Notes under the pieces: model-generated
Database searches by the model: none
What the model was told of the DNA's origin: nothing
What the model saw: only the letters and a program-made list of their open reading frames with translations
Program-made: the position numbers and the translations under genes
Shown here: in pieces, positions 1-9,430 of the stretch
Layout of the letters: each line of letters begins with the position of its first letter
Numbering within the stretch: position 1 is the first letter of the stretch
Origin: Desulfovibrio gilichinskyi
GTDB lineage: Bacteria; Desulfobacterota; Desulfovibrionia; Desulfovibrionales; Desulfovibrionaceae
Direction: 5' to 3'
DNA length: 64,000 nucleotides
Assembly (NCBI RefSeq): GCF_900177375.1
Contig: NZ_FWZU01000001.1
Span: 868,001 to 932,000, forward strand

Positions 1-1616
1 AAGGTCTGAATCAAAGAACGATTCGACCTCAAAAACCCTTCCTTATCCGCATCCAGTATTGCAACTAAGGAAACTTCAGGAATATCAAGCCCTTCTCTAA
101 GCAGATTGATACCTACTAAAGCTGTAAATTCACCGGCCCGCAAAGACTGGATAATAGCCATACGCTCCATAGTATCAATATCAGAGTGAAGATACTTAGC
201 TTCAACACCCATCTGATTAAAATATTCTGTCAGATCTTCCGACATTCTTTTAGTCAGAGTTGTGATCAGCACGCGTTCGTGCCTGCTCTCTCGAATTTTA
301 CATTCCGCAAGCAGATCATCCATCTGCCCTTTTGAAGGACGAACTTCAACGACAGGATCAAGCAGACCTGTCGGGCGGATAATCTGCTCGACTACAAGCC
401 CTTGTGCTTTATCAATTTCCCAAGGACCAGGTGTTGCCGAAACATAAACGGTCTGCCCGACTTTTTCTAAAAATTCATCAAAACAAAGTGGACGGTTATC
501 AAGGGCCGACGGAAGCCTGAACCCGAAATTTACCAGAGTTGTTTTTCTGGAACGGTCCCCGTTATACATGGCGCCGACCTGCGGGACGGCAATATGCGAT
601 TCATCCATGAAAAGTATAAAATCATCCGGAAAATAATGAATCAATGTTGCCGGAGGATCACCCTCTTTACGCCCGTCTAAATGGCGGGAATAGTTTTCAA
701 TACCGCTACAATATCCGACCTCTTCAATCATTTCAAGGTCATACATTGTTCGCTGTTCAATGCGCTGTGCTTCAACAAGTTTATTTTCCCGCTTATACTT
801 ATTAAGCGTATCGAAAAGCTCAACACGGATATCTTCAACCGCTCTTTCAAGGTTATCTTTGTCCGAAACAAAGTGACTTGCCGGATAAATAACGGTTTTA
901 CGTCTTCGTCCGGTCACTTCTCCGGTAAGAGGATCGGTTTCCAGAATAGAATCAATTTCATCGCCGAAAAATTCAATTCTTAAAGCTTGTTCACGGCTGT
1001 AGGCAGGAATAATTTCAATAACATCACCACGCACGCGAAATGTTCCGCGATGGAAGTCATAATCATTTCTGACGTATTGAACTTCTATCAGCCGGTCCAT
1101 GAGCTTTTCCATGGGGAATTCCTGTCCTTCTTCGATAGGAATTATCATGCGCGCGTAGAATTCAGGAGAACCGAGACCGTAGATACACGAAACAGAAGCA
1201 ACAATGATAACATCTCGCCGCGTAAGCAAAGCATGTGTTGCTGAATGTCTGAGCTTATCAATATCATCATTAATCGAGGAATCTTTTTCAATAAAAGTGT
1301 CAGAGTGAGGAAGATATGCTTCCGGCTGGTAATAATCGTAATAACTGACAAAATATTCTACGGCGTTATGAGGAAACAGAGCTTTAAACTCATTAAAAAG
1401 CTGGGCGGCCAAAGTTTTGTTCGGCGCCATTACAAGAGCAGGACGATTCAGCTCGCTAATGACATTTGCCATGGTAAATGTCTTTCCAGTGCCTGTAGCA
1501 CCGAGCAGGACTTGATCTTTAACGCCGTGCTCAAGATTTTCTATAAGCTGCTTCACCGCTTCCGGCTGATCACCTTTTAATGTAAAGTCACTGACAAGCT
1601 CAAATTTTGCTGACAT
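1..1616 (-). CDS. uvrB: UvrABC excinuclease subunit B (3' end outside window)
   Basis: DNA-binding helicase-like subunit of nucleotide excision repair; UvrA loads it at lesions and it recruits UvrC. About 538 codons are visible, and the C-terminal part runs off the left edge. The N-terminus [20 protein letters not shown], Walker A GATGTGKT (residues 39-46), the tyrosine-rich beta-hairpin region ([16 protein letters not shown]) and the helicase motif REGLDIPE with [10 protein letters not shown] identify the family. The start at 1616 is preceded by GGAAGAAA at suitable spacing. A new plus-strand gene begins about 105 bp upstream, so the promoters diverge. Nothing looks damaged in the visible part. 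Confidence 0.97.
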   Translation of the reverse strand, partial: MSAKFELVSDFTLKGDQPEAVKQLIENLEHGVKDQVLLGATGTGKTFTMANVISELNRPALVMAPNKTLAAQLFNEFKALFPHNAVEYFVSYYDYYQPEAYLPHSDTFIEKDSSINDDIDKLRHSATHALLTRRDVIIVASVSCIYGLGSPEFYARMIIPIEEGQEFPMEKLMDRLIEVQYVRNDYDFHRGTFRVRGDVIEIIPAYSREQALRIEFFGDEIDSILETDPLTGEVTGRRRKTVIYPASHFVSDKDNLERAVEDIRVELFDTLNKYKRENKLVEAQRIEQRTMYDLEMIEEVGYCSGIENYSRHLDGRKEGDPPATLIHYFPDDFILFMDESHIAVPQVGAMYNGDRSRKTTLVNFGFRLPSALDNRPLCFDEFLEKVGQTVYVSATPGPWEIDKAQGLVVEQIIRPTGLLDPVVEVRPSKGQMDDLLAECKIRESRHERVLITTLTKRMSEDLTEYFNQMGVEAKYLHSDIDTMERMAIIQSLRAGEFTALVGINLLREGLDIPEVSLVAILDADKEGFLRSNRSLIQT

Positions 1617-1720
1617 GCTGATATTTCTTCCAGACTTGTATAGTTAAATTAAAAAAGTTATGATAATCAGATTCTTGAACAACTTGATAGTATTCAAAAC
1701 ACTCATTTTACGAGGTAGTA

Positions 1721-2215
1721 ATGATTCCGATAATTCAAATACAAAATGGCGAAATCCCTATTGTTCGCGGCTACGCTGTATCTATGATCGTTCGCAGTTT
1801 TAAAGGACGTCGTGATGTGGAAGTACACCTTTTCAGACCGGAATGGGCGCCGAGCGAAGAAAAAGAAATTTCATGGGATAATCTTTTCGGACCTCCGGCA
1901 ATGTTGGACTCCGTACCGGACGCAGAAAAAGATCGCAAAATAGTTATGGAATCATTTACTCTGGATGAGCGCGATCAAGTTATTGAGTACCTTAAAGAGC
2001 ATTACTCTTCAAGGCTGGATTCTATCAACTCAAACCCGATGGAATTTCCAATCCCTTCCGGCCTTCCGCCGCTTTGCTATATGTCCGAAGGAAAAGATAT
2101 CGGCCTCATCAAATTTGAAAAAGTTCCTCATTTTAAACTGCCGTTTGCACTCAGAGGATTATATAATCTCAGCGCGCATCGCCCGCTTGTTGAAACCCGC
2201 GAAGACGATAATTAG
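1721..2215 (+). CDS. conserved hypothetical protein, 164 aa
   Basis: Cytoplasmic protein of 164 residues without signal peptide or membrane segment; I recognise no domain. It is acidic, with several Pro-rich stretches (FPIPSGLPPLCY) and a central segment LDERDQVIEYLKEHY that could be a helix. The start follows GAGGT at about 5 nt. It is divergent from uvrB and followed by an intrinsic terminator, so it is probably monocistronic. It resembles the type of lineage-restricted hypothetical seen in Desulfovibrio genomes, but that is recollection rather than proof. Function unknown. Confidence 0.8.
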   Translation: MIPIIQIQNGEIPIVRGYAVSMIVRSFKGRRDVEVHLFRPEWAPSEEKEISWDNLFGPPAMLDSVPDAEKDRKIVMESFTLDERDQVIEYLKEHYSSRLDSINSNPMEFPIPSGLPPLCYMSEGKDIGLIKFEKVPHFKLPFALRGLYNLSAHRPLVETREDDN

Positions 2216-2236
2216 TCAGTTCAATGAGATAACTAC

Positions 2237-2274
2237 AAAAAGAGGATTTCATTTTTTGAAGTCCTCTTTTTTTT
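2237..2274. terminator. bidirectional intrinsic terminator
   Basis: Stem AAAAGAGGA-U-UUC pairs with GAA-G-UCCUCUUUU (13 pairs including one U.G) around an A/T loop and runs into eight T on the plus strand. It separates the convergent 164-aa gene and aat. Confidence 0.8.
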
Positions 2275-2292
2275 GCAGTCATGCACTCAATC

Positions 2293-3018
2293 TTAACTGC
2301 AAAGTTTTTCCGTGATGAGTTCATATTCACCCGGCAAAAAATCCCAAGTTCCCCTCAGCGCAGAATATTCCAGAGAATCCTCAAGCATTATAAGAAATTC
2401 ATCTCGTGGGATTTCCTCTGCTCCAAGCGATTTGAGGTGGTCTGTTGGTTGCTGGCAATCCACAAAATGGAATTCTCTGTTTTCCAAATAATTTACCAGA
2501 TAAGAAAAACCGATTTTAGAGGCATCAGGTTCAAGGAAAAACATGGATTCGCCAGAAAATACTCTGCCTAATGAAACGCCATACAGGCCGCCTGCAAGTT
2601 CACCTTTTTTATTCCAAACCTCAACACTGTGCGCAAATCCGAGTTGATGCAATTCAACATAAGCGTCCACAATTTCCTGCAAGATCCATGTTCCATTCTG
2701 ACCGGGCCGAACTTTAGCTGCACAATTAGTAATAACTGCTGTAAAATCAGCATCAAAAGTAACGCGATATTCTTTTTTTCTGATTTTACGTTTCATCCGT
2801 TTTGAAACATGCAATTTATCAAAATTAAGTATCAAACGAGGATCAAGGGACCACCATAAAATCGGAGAGGATTCATCGTACCATGGGAATATCCCAGCGG
2901 CATATGCGGCTAAAAGCCGTTCAGGGCATAAATCTCCCCCGACAGCAAGCAGTCCGTCTGGTTCGGCTTCATCAGGGTTAGGAAAAAGCGGCTCTTCAAT
3001 GAGTCTGTAAACAACCAT
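2293..3018 (-). CDS. aat: leucyl/phenylalanyl-tRNA-protein transferase
   Basis: Transfers Leu or Phe from aminoacyl-tRNA to proteins with N-terminal Arg or Lys, creating primary N-degrons. The 241-aa length is normal. Diagnostic segments: FPNPDEAEPDGLLAVGGDL near the N-terminus, AAGIFPWYDE..ILWWS..PR, ...GTWI..., and GESMFF followed by DCQ near the C-terminus. It lies about 157 bp downstream of clpA, which with clpS reads in the same direction. Aat makes the degron, ClpS recognises it and ClpAP destroys the substrate, so the cluster groups a whole pathway. A terminator between clpA and aat suggests separate transcripts. Confidence 0.95.
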   Translation of the reverse strand: MVVYRLIEEPLFPNPDEAEPDGLLAVGGDLCPERLLAAYAAGIFPWYDESSPILWWSLDPRLILNFDKLHVSKRMKRKIRKKEYRVTFDADFTAVITNCAAKVRPGQNGTWILQEIVDAYVELHQLGFAHSVEVWNKKGELAGGLYGVSLGRVFSGESMFFLEPDASKIGFSYLVNYLENREFHFVDCQQPTDHLKSLGAEEIPRDEFLIMLEDSLEYSALRGTWDFLPGEYELITEKLCS

Positions 3019-3093
3019 AAGAATCCCCGGAATTTACTGATTAATATTCTTCAATATAATCCATTATTCAATTATTTCAAGTTGTAAATCAAA

Positions 3094-3119
3094 GAGGCGA
3101 ACGTAAAAACGTCCGCCTC
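3094..3119 (-). terminator. terminator after clpA
   Basis: Hairpin GAGGCG-N-ACGT / ACGT-N-CGCCTC with an A4 (T4 on the transcript) loop, followed on the minus strand by TTTGATTT. It lies 57 bp past the clpA stop. The T-tract is modest. Confidence 0.65.
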
Positions 3120-3175
3120 CTTAATTAAATACAAGTAAATTCCTGAACTCTTAAAAATACGCTTAATCAAAGCTG

Positions 3176-5521
3176 TTAATCGCTGCCGACGGCTTTGAAG
3201 TCAAAAGTCAGGACTTCATCTTTTTTCTTATCTTTCTTGGTGGAAATAAGAACCTGACCACCCTTAACAAGCTTACCGAAAAGAATTTCATCAGCAATTT
3301 CATCTTTGATGGAAGTCTGAATAAGCCGAGACATAGGGCGTGCGCCATATGCAGGATCATGTCCCTTCTCTGCAAGCCAGCGTCTTGATTTATCGTCCAG
3401 CGTAACAACGATTCGCTGATCGGCAAGCTGTCCGTTAAGTTCATTAATGAACTTATCAACAATCATTTCCATAACATCAATCTTAAGCGAGTTAAAGGAA
3501 ACTATCGCGTCAAGCCTGTTACGAAACTCAGGACTGAATACCTTTTCAATAGCCTTGATTGCGAAGTTCTTGTCTTCTGCCCCATGAACCCCTGCTCCGA
3601 AACCGATTCCGCTTTTAGTCATTTCGCGCGCACCGGCATTTGAAGTCATAAGCAATACAGCATTTCTGAAATCGGCTTTTCTACCGTTATTATCCGTAAG
3701 AGTTGCATAGTCCATAACCTGCAACAGGATATTGAATACATCAGGGTGCGCTTTTTCAATTTCATCGAAAAGGATAACACAATGCGGATTCTTGCGAACG
3801 CCTTCTGTCAGCAAACCACCCTGATCAAAACCTACATATCCGGGAGGAGCACCGATAAGACGGGCAACCGCATGTTTTTCCATATACTCACTCATATCAA
3901 AACGCATGAAGTGAATGCCCATAGTTTTAGCAAGCTGCCTTGAAAGCTCGGTTTTACCCACTCCTGTAGGACCGGTAAGCAAAAATGATCCTGTAGGCCG
4001 TCCGACCTGCTTCATTCCGGCTCTGGACCGAAGAATAGCCTTGGCAATAATATCTACAGCTTCATCCTGTCCGAACACAACAGACTTGAGATTAGTATCA
4101 AGTTCCTGCAAACGGGTACGGTCGGACATGGTGATCCGCCGCGTCGGAATACGCGCAATCTTTGAAATTACCTTTTCTACATCGGAAACAAGGATCTTAT
4201 CCCCTTTGCGCTTACGCGGGCTTAGACCGTAAAAAGCTCCGGCTTCGTCAATTACGTCAATAGCTTTATCCGGCAGAAAACGTTCATTGATATGCCTTGC
4301 AGCAAGTTCCGCAGCGGCTTTAATGGCTGACGGAGAATAGACAACTTTATGATGCTCTTCATAATAAGGCTTAAGCCCTTTGAGAATTTCAATAGTCTCT
4401 TCAACCGAAGGTTCAGTAATATCTATCTTCTGGAATCTGCGAGACAAAGCACGATCTTTTTCAAAATGATTTTTATATTCTTCATAGGTCGTAGCACCTA
4501 TGCAGCGGACGTCACCGGAAGCCAGAAACGGCTTGAGGATGTTTGAAGCGTCCATTGATCCACCGCTGACAGCTCCGGCTCCGACTATAGTGTGAATTTC
4601 ATCCACAAACAAAATTGCTCCGGGAATATGCTTAATCTGCGCAAGAACACCTTTCAAACGGGATTCAAAATCCCCTCTGTACTTTGTTCCGGCAAGAAGA
4701 GCACCCATATCAAGAGCGAAAACTTCTGTATTTTCGAAGGATCTTGGAACATTACCAGTTGCAATGGCAAGAGCAAGTCCCTCCGCCATAGCGGTTTTAC
4801 CAACGCCAGGATCACCTACAAAAATAGGATTATTCTTCCGTCTGCGTGAAAGTACCTGTAAAGTTCTTTCGATTTCAGAATCACGTCCTATAAGCGGATC
4901 AATTTTTCCGGCTTTAGCCTTCATGGTCAGGTTGGTTGCAAACTCTTCGAGTGGAGATTTTTTATCATCTTTACCACTTCCCGGTCTGCCTTGAGATCTT
5001 CCCTGTCCACCCCTTTGGCCTAAGTCATTATCAGGATTTTGACCTGCGCCTGAATTAGGGCTGATATTCAGTCCTTCAGTCCAGTCATTTTCATTGCTTA
5101 AGGCATGTGAAATATATTCAAGTATATCAAGCCGGCTGACATCATGAGTTTTCATGAAATATACGGCGTATGAATCCTCTTCTTCGAACATGGCGGCAAG
5201 CACATCGCCGACCTCAACAACTTCTTTACCGGCTGCTTTTTTCTGCCAGATGGCTTTCTGGAGGACTCGTCTCACACCGAGAGTCTGAATGACTTCTGTG
5301 TCGACTCCGCTCGGGAGCGGTTCTAAATTTTCATCAAAAAACTTTTCAAGCTGGCTCCTGAGCTGTATAAGCTCAGCACCGCAGCCAGAAAGAATATCCG
5401 CGCCTATTTCTTCCTGAACAATGGCATAAAGCAAATGTTCAAGGGTAAGAAACTCGTGATTTCTGAGCCTGACTTCATTAACAGCAGAAGTCAGAGCTTG
5501 TTCAAGGGCTTTGCTAAGCAT
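3176..5521 (-). CDS. clpA: ATP-dependent Clp protease ATP-binding subunit ClpA
   Basis: AAA+ unfoldase that feeds substrates to ClpP and, through ClpS, degrades N-degron proteins. It has 781 residues: Clp N-domain (about 1-140), a Gly/Ser/Asp-rich linker (about 155-190), AAA module 1 with Walker A GDPGVGKT at 236-243, and AAA module 2 with GPTGVGKT at 517-524. The ClpP-docking loop tripeptide IGF occurs in KSGIGFGAG. The absence of the long ClpB middle coiled coil and the adjacent clpS favour ClpA over ClpB/ClpC. The clpS stop lies 6 bp upstream, so the two are co-transcribed. Confidence 0.97.
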   Translation of the reverse strand: MLSKALEQALTSAVNEVRLRNHEFLTLEHLLYAIVQEEIGADILSGCGAELIQLRSQLEKFFDENLEPLPSGVDTEVIQTLGVRRVLQKAIWQKKAAGKEVVEVGDVLAAMFEEEDSYAVYFMKTHDVSRLDILEYISHALSNENDWTEGLNISPNSGAGQNPDNDLGQRGGQGRSQGRPGSGKDDKKSPLEEFATNLTMKAKAGKIDPLIGRDSEIERTLQVLSRRRKNNPIFVGDPGVGKTAMAEGLALAIATGNVPRSFENTEVFALDMGALLAGTKYRGDFESRLKGVLAQIKHIPGAILFVDEIHTIVGAGAVSGGSMDASNILKPFLASGDVRCIGATTYEEYKNHFEKDRALSRRFQKIDITEPSVEETIEILKGLKPYYEEHHKVVYSPSAIKAAAELAARHINERFLPDKAIDVIDEAGAFYGLSPRKRKGDKILVSDVEKVISKIARIPTRRITMSDRTRLQELDTNLKSVVFGQDEAVDIIAKAILRSRAGMKQVGRPTGSFLLTGPTGVGKTELSRQLAKTMGIHFMRFDMSEYMEKHAVARLIGAPPGYVGFDQGGLLTEGVRKNPHCVILFDEIEKAHPDVFNILLQVMDYATLTDNNGRKADFRNAVLLMTSNAGAREMTKSGIGFGAGVHGAEDKNFAIKAIEKVFSPEFRNRLDAIVSFNSLKIDVMEMIVDKFINELNGQLADQRIVVTLDDKSRRWLAEKGHDPAYGARPMSRLIQTSIKDEIADEILFGKLVKGGQVLISTKKDKKKDEVLTFDFKAVGSD

Positions 5522-5527
5522 ATATTA

Positions 5528-5836
5528 TCAGACCTCTTCTATTGTACATTTAAGAGGAAAGCCGGCTTGCGTTGCAAGCTGCCTGACCATTTCCACGCGT
5601 GTTTCAGCTACTTCTGCAGTGTATATACCACAGATTGCGAATCCTTCATTATGAACTTTAAGCATAATCTCAGTTGATTCTTCCTCTGTTTTTCTAAACA
5701 CTTGCACTAGCACAGCAATAACAAATTCCATGGAAGTATAATCATCGTTATGCAACAAAACCTTATACTTTCTAGGTTCTTTAAGCTCATCCTTAAAGAC
5801 AACATCTGAATCAAATTCTTCATTATATTTAGACAT
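5528..5836 (-). CDS. clpS: ATP-dependent Clp protease adaptor ClpS
   Basis: Adaptor that binds proteins with N-terminal Leu, Phe, Tyr or Trp and hands them to ClpA. It has 102 residues. The ClpS core starts with YKVLLHNDDYTSMEFV (the NDD turn lines the N-degron pocket) and continues with an HNEG...CGIYT..VAE stretch typical of the family. The flexible N-terminal extension is short and acidic. It is first in a two-gene unit with clpA, 6 bp apart. Confidence 0.96.
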   Translation of the reverse strand: MSKYNEEFDSDVVFKDELKEPRKYKVLLHNDDYTSMEFVIAVLVQVFRKTEEESTEIMLKVHNEGFAICGIYTAEVAETRVEMVRQLATQAGFPLKCTIEEV

Positions 5837-5963
5837 ATTTCACTACACAATTAAAATATTTGTTTTTTATCTTAGCTAACAATAAGAACTAATTCACTAT
5901 CTGTCGAGCACGAAATGACAATAAAACGTAATTATGAATTATAATCTTTTAGATTTTATACGT

Positions 5964-6542
5964 TTAATATTCCAAAGCTTCCAACTCTTCAGGGCTGAAT
6001 ACAAAATTTTCATCAGCTTCAAGCCCGGCTTTCGCGCGGTAGGCCCTGTTCAATTCATGGTATGTTTTTTTACTGGCAGAGGATTCATCAAGCCCGAGTT
6101 TATCCGCACATGCCAGAATCGAGTCTTCAGTTCCTTCAATTTCAATAAATGACCCGAACGGTAGAAGATCGAGGCATATTAAGCATTCCTCAAACTTCCA
6201 TTCTTCTCTGAATTTTTCATATTTAAAGACCGGAGAATACCCCAAAACTTCCAGAGCTGAAACAGTTTCATTAAAATCTGAAACTTCTGTTTCATGTTCA
6301 ATATACACCTTTGCTTTTCCGGAAACTATGTTTGCCGGAATACGTTTAACGGTCATGGTTATTTTATCGGCCTGCCTTACTCTTAATAAGGCCGAACGTT
6401 TAAAAAGTGTTCTGGAAGGATCATCTAGAACAACATTACGCTCAAAATGACGCGAAAGAAACTCTCCGCCAAAATTTTTGAGAGATTTTTTCAGCTGATC
6501 ATGATCAACATTCAAATATTTAAGTTCTATTTCAAAGGCCAT
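5964..6542 (-). CDS. CYTH-domain protein (class IV adenylate cyclase-like)
   Basis: Triphosphate-tunnel (CYTH) enzyme of 192 residues. The signature ExExK is seen as EIELKY at residues 4-9, followed by RSALLRVRQ, TVKRI, an acidic strand with HETEVSD, and SFIEIEG, which together give the charged tunnel residues. Members are either CyaB-type adenylate cyclases or thiamine/inorganic triphosphatases; the length and the K-F-REEW segment are closer to the CyaB group, but the substrate cannot be settled from sequence. It is transcribed alone, divergent from crcB. Confidence 0.85.
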   Translation of the reverse strand: MAFEIELKYLNVDHDQLKKSLKNFGGEFLSRHFERNVVLDDPSRTLFKRSALLRVRQADKITMTVKRIPANIVSGKAKVYIEHETEVSDFNETVSALEVLGYSPVFKYEKFREEWKFEECLICLDLLPFGSFIEIEGTEDSILACADKLGLDESSASKKTYHELNRAYRAKAGLEADENFVFSPEELEALEY

Positions 6543-6615
6543 TGCGCTTTTCTCTTATAGCTTGAAGTGGTACTGATTTTTCAGCAATGATATAGTTTAA
6601 TACAGGACAGCAGAT

Positions 6616-6996
6616 ATGCAAAAATATTTTTTCTTAGCAGCAGGCGGAGCAGCCGGAACACTTTGCAGATATTTTGTTTCCGGCGCAGCCCAACGTTTTT
6701 TTGATTCTAATTTCCCGGCAGGTACTTTTACCGTCAACATGCTTGGATGTTTACTATTTGGAATTATTACCGGAACATTTCAGGATAGGCTAGGACTTTC
6801 ACCGCATATGAGATTAATGGTCCTCACCGGATTTATGGGTGCATTTACAACATTTTCGACTTATATGTTTGAAACAACCACTCTCGCAAAATCCGGACAA
6901 TGGACGCTGGCCGCCCTGAATATCGGTGGACAGAGTGCATTTGGATTTCTCTGCGTGATTGCAGGACTCACTCTTGGAAGAGCAATAGTTTCATAA
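6616..6996 (+). CDS. crcB: fluoride ion exporter CrcB/Fluc
   Basis: Small inner-membrane fluoride channel that acts as an antiparallel dimer. It has 126 residues and four hydrophobic helices. The family motifs are present: GAAGTLCRYF near the N-terminus, TFTVNMLGC in helix 2, and GFMGAFTTFSTYMFET, which holds the Phe box and the Na+-site segment. The downstream DUF190 gene is a frequent partner of CrcB. No fluoride riboswitch could be recognised in the 73 bp upstream. Confidence 0.95.
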   Translation: MQKYFFLAAGGAAGTLCRYFVSGAAQRFFDSNFPAGTFTVNMLGCLLFGIITGTFQDRLGLSPHMRLMVLTGFMGAFTTFSTYMFETTTLAKSGQWTLAALNIGGQSAFGFLCVIAGLTLGRAIVS

Positions 6997-7040
6997 AATT
7001 CTGACCGACTTTACCCAATATTATTAAAACGGAGCTTAGA

Positions 7041-7385
7041 ATGAATCTGCCAGAAAAAGCTGTACGACTCAGGATTTTTACAGGAGAAGAAAACCGCATA
7101 GACCACCGCCCCACCTTCGAAGTAATTGTGCATGAAGCCAGACAAAGAGGGCTTGCAGGGGCAACCGTATATCGCGGGGTAATGGGCTATGGAGTGAACA
7201 GCCAAGTTCGCACAACTTCTATTTTAAGACTTTCAGAAGATTTACCGATGATCATAGAAATTGTCGATACCGCTGAAAAAATAGCACCATTTAAAGATTA
7301 TTTAATAGAAACCATGTCCGAAGGGTTAGTCACTGCGGAAGAAGTCAATGTCGTTTTTCATAAACATAATCAGGGCAAGAAATAA
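7041..7385 (+). CDS. DUF190 family protein, PII-like fold
   Basis: Soluble 114-residue protein of the DUF190 family, identified by AVRLRIFTGE near the start, then FEVIVHEARQRGLAGATVYRG and the closing VTAEEVNVV. DUF190 proteins have a PII-like fold and commonly sit next to crcB, as here (44 bp downstream, same strand), so a regulatory role for fluoride export or a small-molecule sensor is an inference. An AACGGAG ribosome-binding site precedes the start. Confidence 0.9.
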   Translation: MNLPEKAVRLRIFTGEENRIDHRPTFEVIVHEARQRGLAGATVYRGVMGYGVNSQVRTTSILRLSEDLPMIIEIVDTAEKIAPFKDYLIETMSEGLVTAEEVNVVFHKHNQGKK

Positions 7386-7426
7386 AAACCACACTCGCAC
7401 GAAATATAGTCATCAAACTCAAAAAA

Positions 7427-7461
7427 AGCTCTCAGGATATACTTAAGATATCCTGAGAGCT
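7427..7461 (-). terminator. terminator of the che operon
   Basis: Perfect 14-bp inverted repeat (AGCTCTCAGGATAT / ATATCCTGAGAGCT) around a 7-nt loop. On the minus strand it runs into seven T, so it ends the cheA-cheR-cheB transcript; it may also stop the DUF190 transcript. Confidence 0.9.
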
Positions 7462-7499
7462 CCTCAAAATCAGCATATCCAATAAATTTACGATTCCGC

Positions 7500-8567
7500 C
7501 TAACGGCAACTCTTAGCCATAACTTCGGATGCAATCTTTTTAAGCGGCATAACAGTATCAACTCCGCCGTGCTTAATTGCTTCCTGCGGCATACCGAATA
7601 CTACGCAAGAGGCTTCGTCCTGAGCGATACAGTATGTTCCGGCATCATGCATCTCTTTCATACCTTTTGCGCCGTCATCACCCATTCCGGTCATAATAAC
7701 ACCGATCGCATTTTTGCCTGCATTGTGCGCACCGGATCTGAACAGGACATCAACAGAAGGTCTATGCCTGCTGACAAGCGGTCCGTCCTTTATTTCTACG
7801 TAATAGCGCGCGCCGGATCTTTTAACCAGCATGTGCTTATTTCCGGGAGCAATGAGAGCCTGCCCTCTGAGTATACTGTCCCCGTCTACAGCTTCCTTAA
7901 CTTTGATCTGGCAGATATTATTAAGTCTGTTTGAAAAAGCCGCCGTAAAATGTTCCGGCATATGCTGAACAATTGCAATCCCCGGACAGTCTAAAGGCAT
8001 ACTTTGTAAAAATGTAAGCAAAGCTTCTGTCCCACCGGTTGATGCTCCCACTAAAACCACTTTTTCTGTTGTCTGCAAACAATTGGTTTTGGCTTTAGGC
8101 AGCATTGCATCGGCTGTAAGCTTCGGCTGAACGATCATAGGTTTTGATGTAAGTTTTTTAGGCTTGGTTAAAGCCGCAGCTTTAACGACATCACAAACTC
8201 TGATGCAGGATTCTTCAAAGAACTGTCTTGTTCCAACTTTAGGTTTAGTAATAACCTCAACTGCGCCGAATTCAAGAGCTTTCATATAACTATCCGACCC
8301 TTTTTCAGTAAGAGTTGAACAAATTACAACAGCAATCGGATGTTGAGTCATCAACTTCCGCAAAAAGGTCAGTCCATCCATTCGCGGCATCTCAATATCT
8401 AAAGTAATGACATCCGGAATAACCGTTTCCATTATCTTTGCAGCTAAAAACGGATCGGCGGCACTGCCGACAACTTCAATATCAGGATCTGTCTCAAACA
8501 GACTCATCATCGCGCTTCTAACCAAAGCAGAATCATCAACAATTAATACACGGGTCTTCTTTCTCAT
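7500..8567 (-). CDS. cheB: chemotaxis protein-glutamate methylesterase/deamidase CheB
   Basis: Response-regulator-controlled enzyme that removes methyl groups from chemoreceptors. The receiver domain is about residues 1-120, with acidic pocket DD at 11-12 and the phospho-acceptor in [11 protein letters not shown] (D57). The catalytic domain shows GASTGGTEA (Ser), [10 protein letters not shown] (His) and GMGDDGAKG (Asp). I chose the start at 8567 ([12 protein letters not shown]), preceded by GAGG 5 nt away and 7 nt past cheR; an upstream in-frame start at 8603 would add 12 residues and overlap cheR. It is last in cheA-cheR-cheB and followed by a strong terminator. Confidence 0.96.
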   Translation of the reverse strand: MRKKTRVLIVDDSALVRSAMMSLFETDPDIEVVGSAADPFLAAKIMETVIPDVITLDIEMPRMDGLTFLRKLMTQHPIAVVICSTLTEKGSDSYMKALEFGAVEVITKPKVGTRQFFEESCIRVCDVVKAAALTKPKKLTSKPMIVQPKLTADAMLPKAKTNCLQTTEKVVLVGASTGGTEALLTFLQSMPLDCPGIAIVQHMPEHFTAAFSNRLNNICQIKVKEAVDGDSILRGQALIAPGNKHMLVKRSGARYYVEIKDGPLVSRHRPSVDVLFRSGAHNAGKNAIGVIMTGMGDDGAKGMKEMHDAGTYCIAQDEASCVVFGMPQEAIKHGGVDTVMPLKKIASEVMAKSCR

Positions 8568-8574
8568 TCTTCCC

Positions 8575-9423
8575 TCAAATTTTCTGGTAAACTGTAGGAG
8601 CAATTTGCCTTACTGGAAGATCCATTCCTGAAATACTTTCGGAATGACCTATAAATAAAAATCCACCTTTAGATAGCCGTGCACAAAACTTACTGAAAAG
8701 GGTGTATTGGGTTGGTCGATCAAAATAAATCACCACATTACGACAAAAGATTATATCTTTTTCATCTTTAAACGGAAACTTTTCCATGAAGTTTAATCTG
8801 CGAAATTCAACCTTGCGTCTTATTTCCGGAGCAATTCTGATCAGTTGCTTATCTTTATTCCTACTTTTAAGCAGATATTTTTTTTTCATAGCCATCGGGA
8901 TAACATCAACCTTGCTGAGCGGGTACACGGCATTTATGGCTTTGTTGAGTATCTCGTTTGAAATATCCGTCGCAAGTATTGAAAAATTAAAATCAGGATT
9001 ATTTGCAGCAAACTCACTTAGAACAATAGCCAAAGTATATGGCTCCTCTCCACTGGAACACCCGGCAGACCAGACTTTAAGAGTAGAAGAACTTCGCCGT
9101 GTAAACTCAGGCAAAACAGTGCTGAGAAGGATCTCAAAATGTTTAGGCTCGCGAAAAAAATCAGTCGTATTAGTTGTAACAACATCAATCAGTTGTGTAA
9201 GTTCTTTTTCAAGCCCGCCTGGACTGAATATAAAATCACAGTACTCGGAATGAGACTTCATTCCCAAAGCTCTCAATCTTTTCTGAAGCCGAGCCTCGAG
9301 CATGGTCTTTTTGGTAATAGGCATTTTAATTCCGAATTCACTCTTAATCAGGTTACTGAATTTTTTAAAATCAGCATCCTGCATTTTGGGAGTGATGAAA
9401 TTCATATCATCAATATTATTCAT
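8575..9423 (-). CDS. cheR: chemotaxis protein methyltransferase CheR
   Basis: SAM-dependent methylation of chemoreceptor glutamates. It has 282 residues: an N-terminal helical CheR domain ([17 protein letters not shown]) and a Rossmann methyltransferase domain with the SAM motif [23 protein letters not shown], and [21 protein letters not shown] just before the SAM domain is typical. There is no TPR extension, so it is a classical short CheR. It lies 7 bp after cheA and 7 bp before cheB, clearly one operon. No strong ribosome-binding site precedes it, which suggests translational coupling to cheA. Confidence 0.96.
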   Translation of the reverse strand: MNNIDDMNFITPKMQDADFKKFSNLIKSEFGIKMPITKKTMLEARLQKRLRALGMKSHSEYCDFIFSPGGLEKELTQLIDVVTTNTTDFFREPKHFEILLSTVLPEFTRRSSSTLKVWSAGCSSGEEPYTLAIVLSEFAANNPDFNFSILATDISNEILNKAINAVYPLSKVDVIPMAMKKKYLLKSRNKDKQLIRIAPEIRRKVEFRRLNFMEKFPFKDEKDIIFCRNVVIYFDRPTQYTLFSKFCARLSKGGFLFIGHSESISGMDLPVRQIAPTVYQKI

Positions 9424-9430
9424 ATAGACT

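Noticed and set aside
681..1580. Several plus-strand open frames across the uvrB region
   Set aside because: They are antisense to the clear uvrB reading frame, have no ribosome-binding site and match no family.
6543..6615. Fluoride riboswitch before crcB
   Set aside because: The 73-bp leader lacks the conserved pseudoknot-type core that I would expect, and shows only a short promoter-like stretch.
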